Assembly: GCF_001562425.1 (NCBI RefSeq)
Contig: NZ_LOED01000010.1
Coordinates: 1-64,000 of the forward strand
Direction of reading: 5' to 3'
From: Fervidicola ferrireducens
Lineage (GTDB): Bacteria > Bacillota > Thermosediminibacteria > Thermosediminibacterales > Thermosediminibacteraceae
DNA length: 64,000 nt
Below the pieces are notes generated by a model, which worked only from the letters and a program-made list of their open reading frames with translations, had not been told where the DNA came from and did no database searches. Both the position numbers and the translations under genes were made by a program. Numbering within the stretch: position 1 is the first letter of the stretch; every line of letters begins with the position of its first letter. Shown one piece after another: positions 7,723 to 16,704 of the stretch.

Positions 7723-9171
7723 GTGAGCGAAAAAAGAGAACAATGGGGAAGTCGTTTAGGATTCATTCTTGCTTCATTGGGAATGGCCGTTGGAACGGGG
7801 AATATATGGAGATTTCCCAGGATGGCAGGATTATATGATGGAGGATCTTTTCTTATTGCTTATCTTGTAGCGAATCTTATGTGGGCTATACCTCTCATGA
7901 TGACTGAAATAGCTATTGGAAAGAGAATGAGGAAAGGAACGGTTGGTTCTTTTAGGGATTTTGTAGGACAAAAGTACGCTTGGTTAGGTGCATGGTGTGC
8001 TTTTGTATGTGCTGCTATTACGTTTTACTATGCGGTGGTATTTTCTTGGGCTTTGAGGTATTTTTTCATGGCATTAATTGGCACATTTAAGCCTGGACTT
8101 GATAGCCAGAGTTTGTGGAATAATGTCATAAATGATCCGATAAAAGGAATTTTGTGGGATTTTATTGCTGTTGCTATTGCCGGAATAATCATTTATAAAG
8201 GGGTACAAGGTGGATTAGAGAAAGCTAATAAAGTTATGATACCTACTCTTTTTATATCATTAATTATAACGGCAATTTGGGGTCTAACGAAACCGGGAGC
8301 AACATTAGGTCTTAAATATCTATTTGTTCCGAATTGGGCTGCTTTGGCATCTCCCGCTGTTTGGTTAAACGCTTTCGCACAAGCATCATGGTCTACAGGG
8401 GCTGGATGGGGTGAGATGCTAACATATGCTGTATACACAAAAGAGAATGAAGATGTTGTAGCTAATACTCATATGGTAGTTTTCGGGGACATGCTTGGGG
8501 CAATGTCTGGAGCTCTGGCCGTTTTGCCGTTAGTATTTGCCTTTTCGCCGAATGAAGCAGCGTCAATTGAAACTCTTAAAGCGGGAAACTACGGTTTGAC
8601 CTTTATATATCTCACAAAGTTTTTTTCTGAGACGCCAGGTGGGGCTTTAATTGCTTCTCTGTTTTTCTTAGCACTTTCGTTTGCGGCTTTAACGTCCCTC
8701 TTGCCTCAAACGGAAGTAATTGTTCGCAATTATATCGATGCCGGTTATGACAGAAAAAAAGCTACGATTCTTGTATCGATTGCCGTGTTCATCTTTGGGA
8801 TACCGTCGGCTGCCAACATAAAGTTTTTAAACAACCAGGATTGGGTATGGGGAGTTGCGCTTCTTGTTAGCGGTGTTATGTTTGCTTTTGCAGTTTATAG
8901 ATATGGTGTTGATAAATTTAGAAATGAATTAATAAATCCAGATAGCGATATATCGATAGGTAAATCTTACAATATTCGGATTATGCTGTTCCCAGTACTT
9001 TTTGCAGTGCTATTCGGTTGGTGGATATGGCGGTCGTTGACATGGCATCCCACTGACTGGTGGAATCCGTTCCTGGAAGATAGCGTTGGAACGATAATAA
9101 TGCAATTCGTAATAGTCGGGCTGGCGTTGTACCTGATGAATGACAAATTTGCGAAGTGGATAAAGTCGTAG
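7723..9171 (+). CDS. Sodium-dependent symporter of the NSS/SNF (LeuT) family
   Basis: 482 residues from a GTG behind AAGGAGG. The N-terminus carries the family signature (WGSRLGFILASLGMAVGTGNIWRFP-like region, Na+ and substrate site in TM1), followed by about eleven hydrophobic segments. NSS proteins import amino acids or related amines with Na+. It leads the sigma-54 operon and is followed by a MetS-like small subunit, as in methionine/alanine symporters of the MetPS type. The substrate is probably what the glycyl radical enzyme downstream consumes. Confidence 0.9.
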   Translation: MSEKREQWGSRLGFILASLGMAVGTGNIWRFPRMAGLYDGGSFLIAYLVANLMWAIPLMMTEIAIGKRMRKGTVGSFRDFVGQKYAWLGAWCAFVCAAITFYYAVVFSWALRYFFMALIGTFKPGLDSQSLWNNVINDPIKGILWDFIAVAIAGIIIYKGVQGGLEKANKVMIPTLFISLIITAIWGLTKPGATLGLKYLFVPNWAALASPAVWLNAFAQASWSTGAGWGEMLTYAVYTKENEDVVANTHMVVFGDMLGAMSGALAVLPLVFAFSPNEAASIETLKAGNYGLTFIYLTKFFSETPGGALIASLFFLALSFAALTSLLPQTEVIVRNYIDAGYDRKKATILVSIAVFIFGIPSAANIKFLNNQDWVWGVALLVSGVMFAFAVYRYGVDKFRNELINPDSDISIGKSYNIRIMLFPVLFAVLFGWWIWRSLTWHPTDWWNPFLEDSVGTIIMQFVIVGLALYLMNDKFAKWIKS

Positions 9172-9209
9172 ACTAGCGAGAAAAAATTGTAGGTTATGGA
9201 GGGTCAGTA

Positions 9210-9314
9210 ATGAATGAGACTATAATTTGGATGGTAATTATGATTTCCATTTTTTTGGGTGGCTTCTTATACTATGCAAATATTGCTGCAAAAGGTGAAC
9301 AAAGGAAGAGATAA
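9210..9314 (+). CDS. MetS-like small membrane subunit of the NSS symporter
   Basis: A 34-residue protein, MNETIIWMVIMISIFLGG and onward, with one transmembrane helix and a basic tail (GEQRKR). GGAGGG precedes the ATG. It lies 38 bases after the symporter and before the glycyl radical enzyme. MetS-family small subunits of NSS transporters have this size, topology and position. It is easily missed by gene callers. Confidence 0.75.
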   Translation: MNETIIWMVIMISIFLGGFLYYANIAAKGEQRKR

Positions 9315-9341
9315 AAATTATAAATTTTAGGAGGGGATATT

Positions 9342-11774
9342 ATGGCTATTCCCTGCGATGCCATTGAAAAAGAAATCCAGAAAAGGAGGTCCGCTGTCCG
9401 TCCCATAAATGAGCGGATCGCGAGGCTTCGCGAAGAAAGCGTTAAGGCTCAGGTTAAAATCTCCGCCGAGAGGGCAAAGATCATAACGGAATTTTACAAG
9501 AGCGGCATAGCAAAAGACGAGTCCATTCCGGTGCAGCGCGCCATGGCCTTCAAGTACTTGATGGAGCGGGTGAGCCTGCCGGTGGAGGAAGGCCAGCTTA
9601 TCGTGGGGCTCAGGGGAACCGGTCCGCAGGAGGTGCCCACCTATCCCGAAATATGCACCCATAGCATGCAGGACCTGGAAATTCTGGATTCCAGAGAAAA
9701 CATGCCCTACAAAGTGGATGAAGAGACGAAAAAGCTTTACGAAGAGGAGATAATTCCCTTCTGGAAGGGCAAGACGGTGAGGGAAGAACTTTTTGCAAGC
9801 CTTCCGCAGGAATGGATCGATGCCTATGAAGCGGGGATATGGACCGAATTCATGGAGCAGCGGGCTCCGGGACATACCGCTGGTGGGGAGAGAATTTTTG
9901 AAAAAGGGGTTCTCGACATAAAAGAGGAGATAAAAAAGAGTATGCAGGAACTCAACCCCGATGATCCGGATTATAAGGAAAAGATGGAAGAATTGAAGGC
10001 TATGGACATTGCAGCTGATGCCATTTTGATATACGCCCAGCGCTATGCAGAAAAATTGGAAAAAATGGCCCAAGAGGAAGAAAATCCCGAGCGCAAAAAA
10101 GAGCTTGAAGAAATGGCGAGAATCTGCCGCAAGGTTCCCGCTCATGCGCCGGAGACCTTCTGGGAAGCCCTGCAGCACTACTGGTTCGTTCACGTTGGAG
10201 TGGTCTATGAGACCAATCCCTGGGATTCCTTCAACCCGGGCAGATTCGACCAGCACCTGTATCCCTTCTACGAAAAGGATGTAAAGGAAGGAAGGCTCAC
10301 TAGGGAGAAAGCTAAGGAACTTTTGGAGGCTTTCTGGGTAAAGGTAAACAACCAGCCGGCGGTTCCTAAGGTGGGAGTGACGGCGGAAGAAAGTTTCACG
10401 TACAACGATTTTACGAAGATAAATATAGGGGGCCTTAAAAAGGACGGCTCCGACGGAGTAAACGAAGTGTCCTACCTGCTCTTGGAAGTACTGGATGAAA
10501 TGAGGACGCTTCAGCCGAACACTGCGCTGCTCGTCAGCAACAAGAACCCGGACAGGATATTGATAAAGGCGCTGCAAGTCGTGGCACCCGGGTTTGGCGA
10601 ACCACCGTTTTTCAACTTCGACGGCGTAATAGTGAAGATGTTAAGACAAGGAAAGACTTTGGAGGATGCGAGGACGGCCGGAGTCAGCGGGTGCGTTGAG
10701 ACGGGCTCTTTCGGCAAAGAAGCCTATATACTCACGGGCTACTTCAACCTGCCTAAGATTCTGGAAATTACCCTGAACAACGGAATAGACCCGCAGACCG
10801 GCAAAAAGCTGGGGATCGAAACCGGAGATCCGGCTAACTTCAAATCCTACGAAGAGCTGTGGCAGGCTTTCATGAAACAGGTAAAGCATTTCATGGACAT
10901 AAAGATGAAGGGGAACGACATCATAGAGGAAATATACTCGAGGCAGCTTCCCGTGCCGTTCCTGTCGCTTTGGATAGATGACTGCGTGAAAAAAGCAAAG
11001 GACTACAATTCCGGTGGGACGAGGTACAACACGCAGTACGTGCAGCTCGTGGGGCTCGGCACCGTGGCTTTCAGTTTGAGCTCGCTAAAGTACCACGTCT
11101 TCGATGAAAAGACGACGAGCATGGAAGAATTTTTAGGGGCATTGAGGCAGAATTTCGAAGGGAAATACGAGATTTTGAGACAGAGGATATTGAATAAGAC
11201 CCCAAGGTACGGGGAGGACGACGATTACGCCGACGAGATAGCGAAAAGACTGGTGGATGAGGTAGTCGGGATAATAGAAAGCTATCCGCCGACGCCGGTG
11301 AGGAGGGCTTCGAGAAGGGCGTATTTCCTGCCCACGACGGCCCACGTATATTTCGGCAAGGTCACCGGTGCCACGCCGGACGGCAGAAAAGCCGGTTTTC
11401 CGGTGTCCGAGGGCATATCTCCAGTGCAGGGAAGCGACAGAAGAGGAATAGCGGCAGTCTTCAGGTCCGTTGCGAAGTGCGATTGGGATAAGACCGGAGG
11501 GGCGCTTTTAAACCAAAAGCTCACGCCGGACCTTTTGGAGGGCGAGGAAAACCTGAAGAATCTCGCAAGCCTGATAAGAACGTTCTTCAACATGGGCGGG
11601 CACCACGTGCAGTTCAACGTGGTGAGTGCGGAGCTTCTAAGAGAGGCCCAAAAACGCCCAGCGGATTTCCAGGACCTGATGGTGAGGGTGGCGGGATACA
11701 GCGACTACTTCGTGAATTTGCCGAAAGGACTGCAGGAGGAGATAATAGCGAGGACCGAACACAAGGAGATTTAG
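9342..11774 (+). CDS. Glycyl radical enzyme, trans-4-hydroxy-L-proline dehydratase (HypD)-like
   Basis: 810 residues. The catalytic cysteine and general-base glutamate are in SGCVETG (C451, E453), and the glycyl radical site is RVAGYSDYF (G785) near the C-terminus. From memory, the text follows HypD closely, including a PTYPEICTH region, MEQRAPGHT and SGCVETGSFGKEAY. HypD dehydrates 4-hydroxyproline to pyrroline-5-carboxylate. No P5C reductase gene is nearby, and related enzymes act on other hydroxyproline derivatives, so the substrate is open. It needs the activase encoded next and works only without oxygen. Confidence 0.85.
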   Translation: MAIPCDAIEKEIQKRRSAVRPINERIARLREESVKAQVKISAERAKIITEFYKSGIAKDESIPVQRAMAFKYLMERVSLPVEEGQLIVGLRGTGPQEVPTYPEICTHSMQDLEILDSRENMPYKVDEETKKLYEEEIIPFWKGKTVREELFASLPQEWIDAYEAGIWTEFMEQRAPGHTAGGERIFEKGVLDIKEEIKKSMQELNPDDPDYKEKMEELKAMDIAADAILIYAQRYAEKLEKMAQEEENPERKKELEEMARICRKVPAHAPETFWEALQHYWFVHVGVVYETNPWDSFNPGRFDQHLYPFYEKDVKEGRLTREKAKELLEAFWVKVNNQPAVPKVGVTAEESFTYNDFTKINIGGLKKDGSDGVNEVSYLLLEVLDEMRTLQPNTALLVSNKNPDRILIKALQVVAPGFGEPPFFNFDGVIVKMLRQGKTLEDARTAGVSGCVETGSFGKEAYILTGYFNLPKILEITLNNGIDPQTGKKLGIETGDPANFKSYEELWQAFMKQVKHFMDIKMKGNDIIEEIYSRQLPVPFLSLWIDDCVKKAKDYNSGGTRYNTQYVQLVGLGTVAFSLSSLKYHVFDEKTTSMEEFLGALRQNFEGKYEILRQRILNKTPRYGEDDDYADEIAKRLVDEVVGIIESYPPTPVRRASRRAYFLPTTAHVYFGKVTGATPDGRKAGFPVSEGISPVQGSDRRGIAAVFRSVAKCDWDKTGGALLNQKLTPDLLEGEENLKNLASLIRTFFNMGGHHVQFNVVSAELLREAQKRPADFQDLMVRVAGYSDYFVNLPKGLQEEIIARTEHKEI

Positions 11775-11803
11775 CTTATTTGATGCCACAAGGAGGCATT
11801 TAA

Positions 11804-12715
11804 ATGACGTACAACGGGTTGATATTCGATATTAAGCGCTTTGCGGTGCACGACGGGCCGGGAATAAGGACCACCGTCTTTATGAAAGGCTGTCCGCTCA
11901 GGTGCTGGTGGTGCCACAATCCGGAAGGCATATTGCCCAAAAATGAGATAATGTTTTTGGAGTACAAATGCATGAGGTGCAGGACCTGCGCCGGGGTATG
12001 CCCGGCCGGGGCAATTTTTTTTGAAAATGAACGCGGCTTTCCCAGAATTGAAAGAAGCCTGTGCATAGGGTGCGGTATATGTGCCGACGCCTGTCCGACG
12101 AATGCGATGAGGCTCGTCGGGAGGGTGATAAATGTAGATGAGCTTATAAAAGAACTGGAAAGGGACGTGCTATTTTACGACAAATCCGGCGGCGGCGTTA
12201 CTTTTTCAGGGGGAGAACCCCTCTCGCAGCCGCATTTTCTGAAGGAAGCTCTAAAAAAGTGCAAGGAACACGGCTTCCACACCGCTCTTGATACTTCGGG
12301 CTTTGCGCCCCGGGATGTTTTTGAGGAAATTATGGAGTATGTGGATTATTTCCTTTTTGACCTGAAACTTGCAGGAGAAGAAGAGCATAAAAAATATACA
12401 GGAGTCTCCAACGGGCCAATAAAGGAAAACCTGCGAGTTCTCGATGAAAAGGGAAGGGGCAAGGACGTGCTCCTTCGCCTTCCCGTAGTTCCAGGTATTA
12501 CCGATACTGATGAAAATGTAAAAGGCCTTGTGGAATTCGCATCTTCGTTAAAAGACATAAGGCAAATAGAACTTTTGCCCTTCCACGATGTGAGTGAAAA
12601 GTACGCAAGGCTTTCAAGGGAATACAAAATGTTGGACTATAGCGCACCGCCTCCGGCTACCATGAAGCGCATAAAAGAAGCTTTTGAAAAAATAGGTTTT
12701 AGTGTGAAAGCTTAA
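11804..12715 (+). CDS. Glycyl radical enzyme activase (radical SAM)
   Basis: 303 residues. The radical SAM CxxxCxxC is C30/C34/C37 in KGCPLRCWWCHNPEG. An inserted pair of ferredoxin motifs follows (CMRCRTCAGVCP and CIGCGICADACP), as in PFL-AE-like activases of the dehydratase/decarboxylase group. GGEPL supports SAM binding. It installs the glycyl radical on the enzyme encoded 29 bases upstream. Its 3' end overlaps the convergent methionine synthase by 17 bases. Confidence 0.92.
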   Translation: MTYNGLIFDIKRFAVHDGPGIRTTVFMKGCPLRCWWCHNPEGILPKNEIMFLEYKCMRCRTCAGVCPAGAIFFENERGFPRIERSLCIGCGICADACPTNAMRLVGRVINVDELIKELERDVLFYDKSGGGVTFSGGEPLSQPHFLKEALKKCKEHGFHTALDTSGFAPRDVFEEIMEYVDYFLFDLKLAGEEEHKKYTGVSNGPIKENLRVLDEKGRGKDVLLRLPVVPGITDTDENVKGLVEFASSLKDIRQIELLPFHDVSEKYARLSREYKMLDYSAPPPATMKRIKEAFEKIGFSVKA

Positions 12716-15071
12716 CCAGCTTTTTGACCAGATTTACTGCTGAAACCGCATCGGGAGCGTAACCGTCTGCCCCTATCATCTTTGCAAATTCCTCGGTGAC
12801 AACAGCACCGCCCACAATTATTTTGGAAGGTATGCCCCGGGATTTTGCAAGGTCCACCACGTCCTTCATCCTGACCATCGTCGTCGTCATCAATGCGCTC
12901 AATCCTATTATGTCGGCATTGCTTTCTATTGCTGCTTCTATAATTTTCTCTTCCGGTACATCCACTCCGAGGTCTATTACGTTAAAACCATTGTTTGAGA
13001 GCATCAATTTCACGATATTCTTACCTATGTCGTGAATGTCCCCGCGGACGGTGGCTAAAACTACCGTGCCGTGGGATTTTTGTTTTTCCGAGCTGATGAG
13101 TGGGCGAAGATGGGAAAAGGCCATCTCGGCAGCCTCGGCTGCTGCGATGAGCTGGGGGAGGAAGAATTCGCCCGTTTCGTACTTTTTGCCCACTTCTTCT
13201 AGAGCAGGTATGACCATCTCGTTTATGACATCGAGCGGACTATGTCCGGCTTTTAAGGCCAAATCCGCCAGATCTTTTATGTTTTCCGCATTGCCGTTAA
13301 TAACCGCGTCCTTCAAGGTTTTCTCGGAAGTTTTTTCTACTCGCCCGGAGAAAACGTAATATTCGCCCCTCTCATCGCGGTCGGTCAAGAGATCGGAAGC
13401 CCTTAAGGCACCTATTACTTCAGGGCTCAGAGGGTCTATTATCGGAAGGTCCAGGCCTTCTTTTATAGCCATGGAAAGAAATGCTGCGTTTAAAGTCTTC
13501 CGGAAGGGAAGGCCGTGGGATATATTGCTTATCCCGAGTACCGTTTTCACGCCAAGTTCTTTTTTTATCAGGCTGATGGCTTTTAAAGTTTCAATTGCCT
13601 GGTTTTGATGGACACCGGCTGCAAGACAGAGGCAATCGATGAAGATAAAGTTGCGGTCGATGCCGTATTTTTCCGCGTATTCGACGATTTTTTGGGCGAC
13701 CTTCAGGCGCTTTTCGGCACTTTCCGGAATTCCGCTTTCGTCCAGCGTAAGCCCTATTAAGGCAGCGCCGTAGCGCCGGGCAAGGGGGAGTATTTTCTCG
13801 AGCTTATCCTTAGAACCGTCTACCGAATTTATTATAGCCCTGCCGCAAAAGTATTTAAGGCCTGCTTCGATAGCTTCGGGGTTGGAGCTATCTATGGAAA
13901 GGGGAACATCAACCGTTCGCTGGATGGATTCCACCGCCTTTGCCATTGCGGATGCTTCATCAATTCCCGGCACCCCTACGTTTACGTCGAGAATAGAAGC
14001 GCCGGCCCTCACCTGTTCTTCGGCTTCCTTTATTACAGGACCGAAGTCGCCATTTTTAATCGATTCTGCGAGCTTTTTTCTCGCTGTTGGATTTATTCGT
14101 TCTCCGACGAAAGGCGTAGGACCTCTTCCTTCTATGTAAAGGGTGCGAGTGCGGCATGCTAAAAAACACCTTCTGTCAGGAAAGCGCAAGGGCGGGCGAA
14201 GATCCGATACGGCTTCGGAAATAGCCTTTATGTGTTCCGGCGTGGTGCCGCAGCATCCGCCTACCACAGAAACGCCCAGGCGGACCATCTCCCTTGCATA
14301 TTTGGCCATATATTCGGGTGTGACTGCATAGGATTCGACACCGCCTTTTGTATCGGGCAGTCCGGCATTGGGCTGGGCAGAAAGGTATACGCCTCCTGCC
14401 CTGGCCATCTTTTTTATGATTTCTATTGCTTCTTCCGGGCCCAAACTGCAGTTTAAGCCGACTACCGTGGCGCCCATGGCAGAAAGGACCCTCGCTGCGG
14501 TTTCCGGATCGCTGCCTGTGATGGTCCTTCCGTTTTTTTCGTACGTCATCTGGCATATAACTGGGATATCGCCGAATTCCTTAACCGCGAGGAGGGCAGC
14601 CCTCATTTCCTGAAGGTCGGACATGGTTTCTATTATTATCAGGTCTGCACCCGCTTCCAGGAGGTAACCAGCCTGCTCTTTAAAAGCGGCGTAAGCTTCG
14701 TCAAAAGAAAGGTCGCCAAGGGGAAAGATGAGCTTTCCGGTAGGACCTATGGATCCGGCAACTAGAACCTTTGTTCCCGCGGCTTTTCGGGCGATTTCGA
14801 CTGCCCTGTAATTCAATTCTTTTACCTTATCGGCAATACCAAAGGCGGAAAGCTTGATTCGATTCGCTCCGAACGTGTTAGTTTCAATAACCTCAGCCCC
14901 TGCATTGATGTAAAGCCTGTGGACGTTTTCTACGGCATTAGGGAATTCAATATTTAGCAATTCGGGACATGAGCCCGGGGAAAGACCATTTTTAAAGAGC
15001 ATTGTTCCCATAGCACCGTCAAATATCAAAATTTTCTCCTTGAGCAACTCTATTAATTCGCTGGACTTCAA
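12699..15071 (-). CDS. metH: Cobalamin-dependent methionine synthase without reactivation domain
   Basis: 790 residues from a TTG at 15071, chosen because AAAGGAGG lies just upstream; the longer frame to 15110 starts inside the UPF0280 remnant. In order: homocysteine/zinc domain (FDGAMGTML; zinc cysteines in GLNCSLGP and GGCCGTTPEH), pterin-binding domain (VGERINPTARKK), cobalamin cap and B12 domain with VRGDIHDIGKNIV (axial His). The C-terminal AdoMet reactivation domain of E. coli MetH is absent, as in many anaerobes, which use a separate reactivation route. A SAM-I riboswitch lies upstream on the same strand. Confidence 0.92.
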   Translation of the reverse strand: MKSSELIELLKEKILIFDGAMGTMLFKNGLSPGSCPELLNIEFPNAVENVHRLYINAGAEVIETNTFGANRIKLSAFGIADKVKELNYRAVEIARKAAGTKVLVAGSIGPTGKLIFPLGDLSFDEAYAAFKEQAGYLLEAGADLIIIETMSDLQEMRAALLAVKEFGDIPVICQMTYEKNGRTITGSDPETAARVLSAMGATVVGLNCSLGPEEAIEIIKKMARAGGVYLSAQPNAGLPDTKGGVESYAVTPEYMAKYAREMVRLGVSVVGGCCGTTPEHIKAISEAVSDLRPPLRFPDRRCFLACRTRTLYIEGRGPTPFVGERINPTARKKLAESIKNGDFGPVIKEAEEQVRAGASILDVNVGVPGIDEASAMAKAVESIQRTVDVPLSIDSSNPEAIEAGLKYFCGRAIINSVDGSKDKLEKILPLARRYGAALIGLTLDESGIPESAEKRLKVAQKIVEYAEKYGIDRNFIFIDCLCLAAGVHQNQAIETLKAISLIKKELGVKTVLGISNISHGLPFRKTLNAAFLSMAIKEGLDLPIIDPLSPEVIGALRASDLLTDRDERGEYYVFSGRVEKTSEKTLKDAVINGNAENIKDLADLALKAGHSPLDVINEMVIPALEEVGKKYETGEFFLPQLIAAAEAAEMAFSHLRPLISSEKQKSHGTVVLATVRGDIHDIGKNIVKLMLSNNGFNVIDLGVDVPEEKIIEAAIESNADIIGLSALMTTTMVRMKDVVDLAKSRGIPSKIIVGGAVVTEEFAKMIGADGYAPDAVSAVNLVKKLVKLSH

Positions 15072-15084
15072 GATTTTTCCTCCT

Positions 15085-15402
15085 TTAAATTTTTTCGATT
15101 TCGATGTCACCTTTTGCGCCTAAGTGTTCGCCAATGATTATCAAGGCTCCTATGACTCCTTCTATGCTCAGGGCAAATTCTAAAGCGTCCTTCATATCAT
15201 TCGGGGACTTAACACGATTGCCCGTGGCAGTTGCTACCGCATCAGCAAGGGTTGAATTTTCCGCTACTATTACTGCTGCATCGGCTTTGCCGAAGCTCTA
15301 TGAATGGCCGATGGTGCCTGCTGAGGTGCATATACCCAGAGGGCGGCCGATTGTATTGAGTTTTAAAGCGATTTTATTGCTGAAGGGAGAATCGCCGGCG
15401 AA
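15085..15402 (-). pseudogene. UPF0280 (COG2122, ApbE-like) gene, truncated and with an internal stop
   Basis: The frame reads FAGDSPFSNKIALKLN, then GICTSAGTIGHS, a TAG (15300-15298), and SFGKADAAVIVAEN to a TAA at 15085. These are the conserved central and C-terminal blocks of UPF0280. In intact members GHS is followed by a Leu (GHSLSFGKAD from memory), so TTG to TAG explains the stop. The N-terminal half is missing and stops precede the remnant. COG2122 proteins assist homocysteine synthesis from aspartate semialdehyde in methanogens, which fits a SAM-riboswitch operon ending in metH. Confidence 0.78.
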
Positions 15403-15445
15403 TCAAAATCACTCCTTCTCGGTGCAAAGTTCAGTAAGAGGCAAC

Positions 15446-15473
15446 AAAAAAGCCTCTTCCGATAAGAAGAGGC
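15446..15473 (-). terminator. Terminator of the SAM-I riboswitch expression platform
   Basis: On the minus strand GCCTCTTCTTATC at 15473-15461 pairs with GGAAGAGGC and six T follow. The 5' arm can also pair with the 3' strand of riboswitch helix P1 (GATAAGAAGAGG), giving the usual exclusive antiterminator. Confidence 0.9.
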
Positions 15474-15484
15474 ATGCTTTTCCG

Positions 15485-15601
15485 CCTCTTCTTATCTCTC
15501 AGGACATTTCGTCCTGCAGGAATTGGCACCTTCGCATCTTGTACGATGCGGGTTGCCGGGTTTCATTGGGCCAGTCCCTCCACCGCTCTTGATAAGAAGA
15601 G
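15485..15601 (-). ncRNA. SAM-I (S-box) riboswitch
   Basis: The minus strand shows the S-box core in order: CTTATCAAGAG, GGTGGAGGGACTGGCCC, ATGAAACCCGGCAACC, a variable hairpin, GGTGCCAATTCCTGC and the closing GATAAGAAGAG. With SAM bound, P1 forms and the terminator at 15446-15473 stops transcription. It controls the UPF0280 remnant and metH, so this methionine synthase should be made when SAM is low. Confidence 0.96.
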
Positions 15602-15636
15602 TTTCAAAGATATTTGGTTTTCAAAGTTTTAAATAG

Positions 15637-15665
15637 ATAATAACAGATGTATTTTTTCATGTCAA
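15637..15665 (-). promoter_or_regulatory. Promoter of the SAM riboswitch-metH unit
   Basis: On the minus strand TTGACA (15660-15665) and TATTAT (15637-15642) are 17 bases apart, and transcription would begin about 30 bases before the aptamer. The remaining bases from 15666 to 15806 contain no other feature I can support. Confidence 0.8.
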
Positions 15666-15806
15666 TAATTTACTTGCGATGAAGGAGCATTTAATAAAGT
15701 GGACATTTAGGCGGAGATCACCAGGGCTAAAATTACGGCGGCCGATTTATATTTAAAATTGAAAGTTGGTGTGGTATATTCTTGTTAAGAAAGATCATGC
15801 TGGAGC

Positions 15807-16673
15807 GTGGTGGAGATGAAGGAAAGCGGCAAATCGCCTTGCGCACTTCCTCTTTCCGGATTTTCGGACAGGGTCCCCAAGCTCTTTGGAATTCCATCGG
15901 GCGTGCCGGGACTGGACGAATTGTTTTTCACATTTCGGGTTGAAGGTGAGGAAGTGAAGCGGTTGCCCTTAAACGGATTTCCTTCCGCAGCAGTAATTCA
16001 TCTCACGGGAGTGCCGGATACGGGAAAGTCCCTCATAGGCGAACAATTCTCCATAACCCAGGCTTCTTGTGGCTACAACGTCCTGTACGTGACGGTAGAA
16101 GTACCGGCTCCATTTTTGGCCTTGAGCTTCAGGCAGCGTTCTCAGGCATTGAAGGTGGATTGGGAGGTGATAAAGGAGAGAATATTCATAGTAGATGTTA
16201 CGGCGCATCCGGAACTTAGAGAAAATGTGGGCGATTTGTGCGCCTTTCTTTCAAAAACTATCGAGAAGGAAAAAATAAATTCCACTGTAATAGATTCTAT
16301 CACTGGACTGTACGAAGGCAAGGAAATGCTGGCGAGGAGTATTGTAAGAAAGCTCTACGAAACTATGAAAAAACATTACCAGACCGCCATATTTATTTCG
16401 CAAAAGCGAAGCAGCCATGAGGAAATATCATCGGAAGCGGCGGGAGGCTACGCGGTGCCCCATATAGTGGACTGCACGATTGTTTTATCAAAAATCGTGC
16501 TGAACTCCAAGGCGGCAGCTACCATGTACAATAGAAAGCCTGGGGAGGTTTTGAGGACGATAAGAATAGACGGATGCCGAATGTGCGGCCACGATCCGAA
16601 CGTTCACCTCTTGGAGATAAATGAGTGGGGAATTTTGCAGGTGGGAAAGCCGCTTTATGAAGTGCTTCGCTAG
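15807..16673 (+). CDS. KaiC-like RecA-superfamily ATPase
   Basis: 288 residues. Walker A is GVPDTGKS (near residue 72) and a Walker B-like strand is STVIDSITGLYEG (near 165). The C-terminus has a CRMCGHDP cysteine pair. Single-domain KaiC/GvpD-type ATPases of this kind are common in anaerobes and archaea and are often tied to signalling, but the role here is unknown. The start could be the GTG at 15807 or the ATG at 15816. It stands alone, with a terminator following. Confidence 0.7.
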   Translation: MVEMKESGKSPCALPLSGFSDRVPKLFGIPSGVPGLDELFFTFRVEGEEVKRLPLNGFPSAAVIHLTGVPDTGKSLIGEQFSITQASCGYNVLYVTVEVPAPFLALSFRQRSQALKVDWEVIKERIFIVDVTAHPELRENVGDLCAFLSKTIEKEKINSTVIDSITGLYEGKEMLARSIVRKLYETMKKHYQTAIFISQKRSSHEEISSEAAGGYAVPHIVDCTIVLSKIVLNSKAAATMYNRKPGEVLRTIRIDGCRMCGHDPNVHLLEINEWGILQVGKPLYEVLR

Positions 16674-16683
16674 AGCCAAAAAT

Positions 16684-16704
16684 AGCCGGCCTTTAAGTGC
16701 GGCT
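16684..16704. terminator. Bidirectional terminator between the KaiC-like ATPase and nifU-like genes
   Basis: AGCCG (16684-16688) pairs with CGGCT (16700-16704). T runs lie on both sides, after the hairpin on each strand. The end of the nifU-like frame lies inside it. Confidence 0.7.

Noticed and set aside
9327-10577. A 416-residue minus-strand frame
   Set aside because: It is the antisense shadow of the glycyl radical enzyme; no ribosome binding site and composition unlike a real protein.
15104-15592. A 162-residue plus-strand frame
   Set aside because: It is antisense to the SAM riboswitch and the UPF0280 remnant, which explain the sequence far better.
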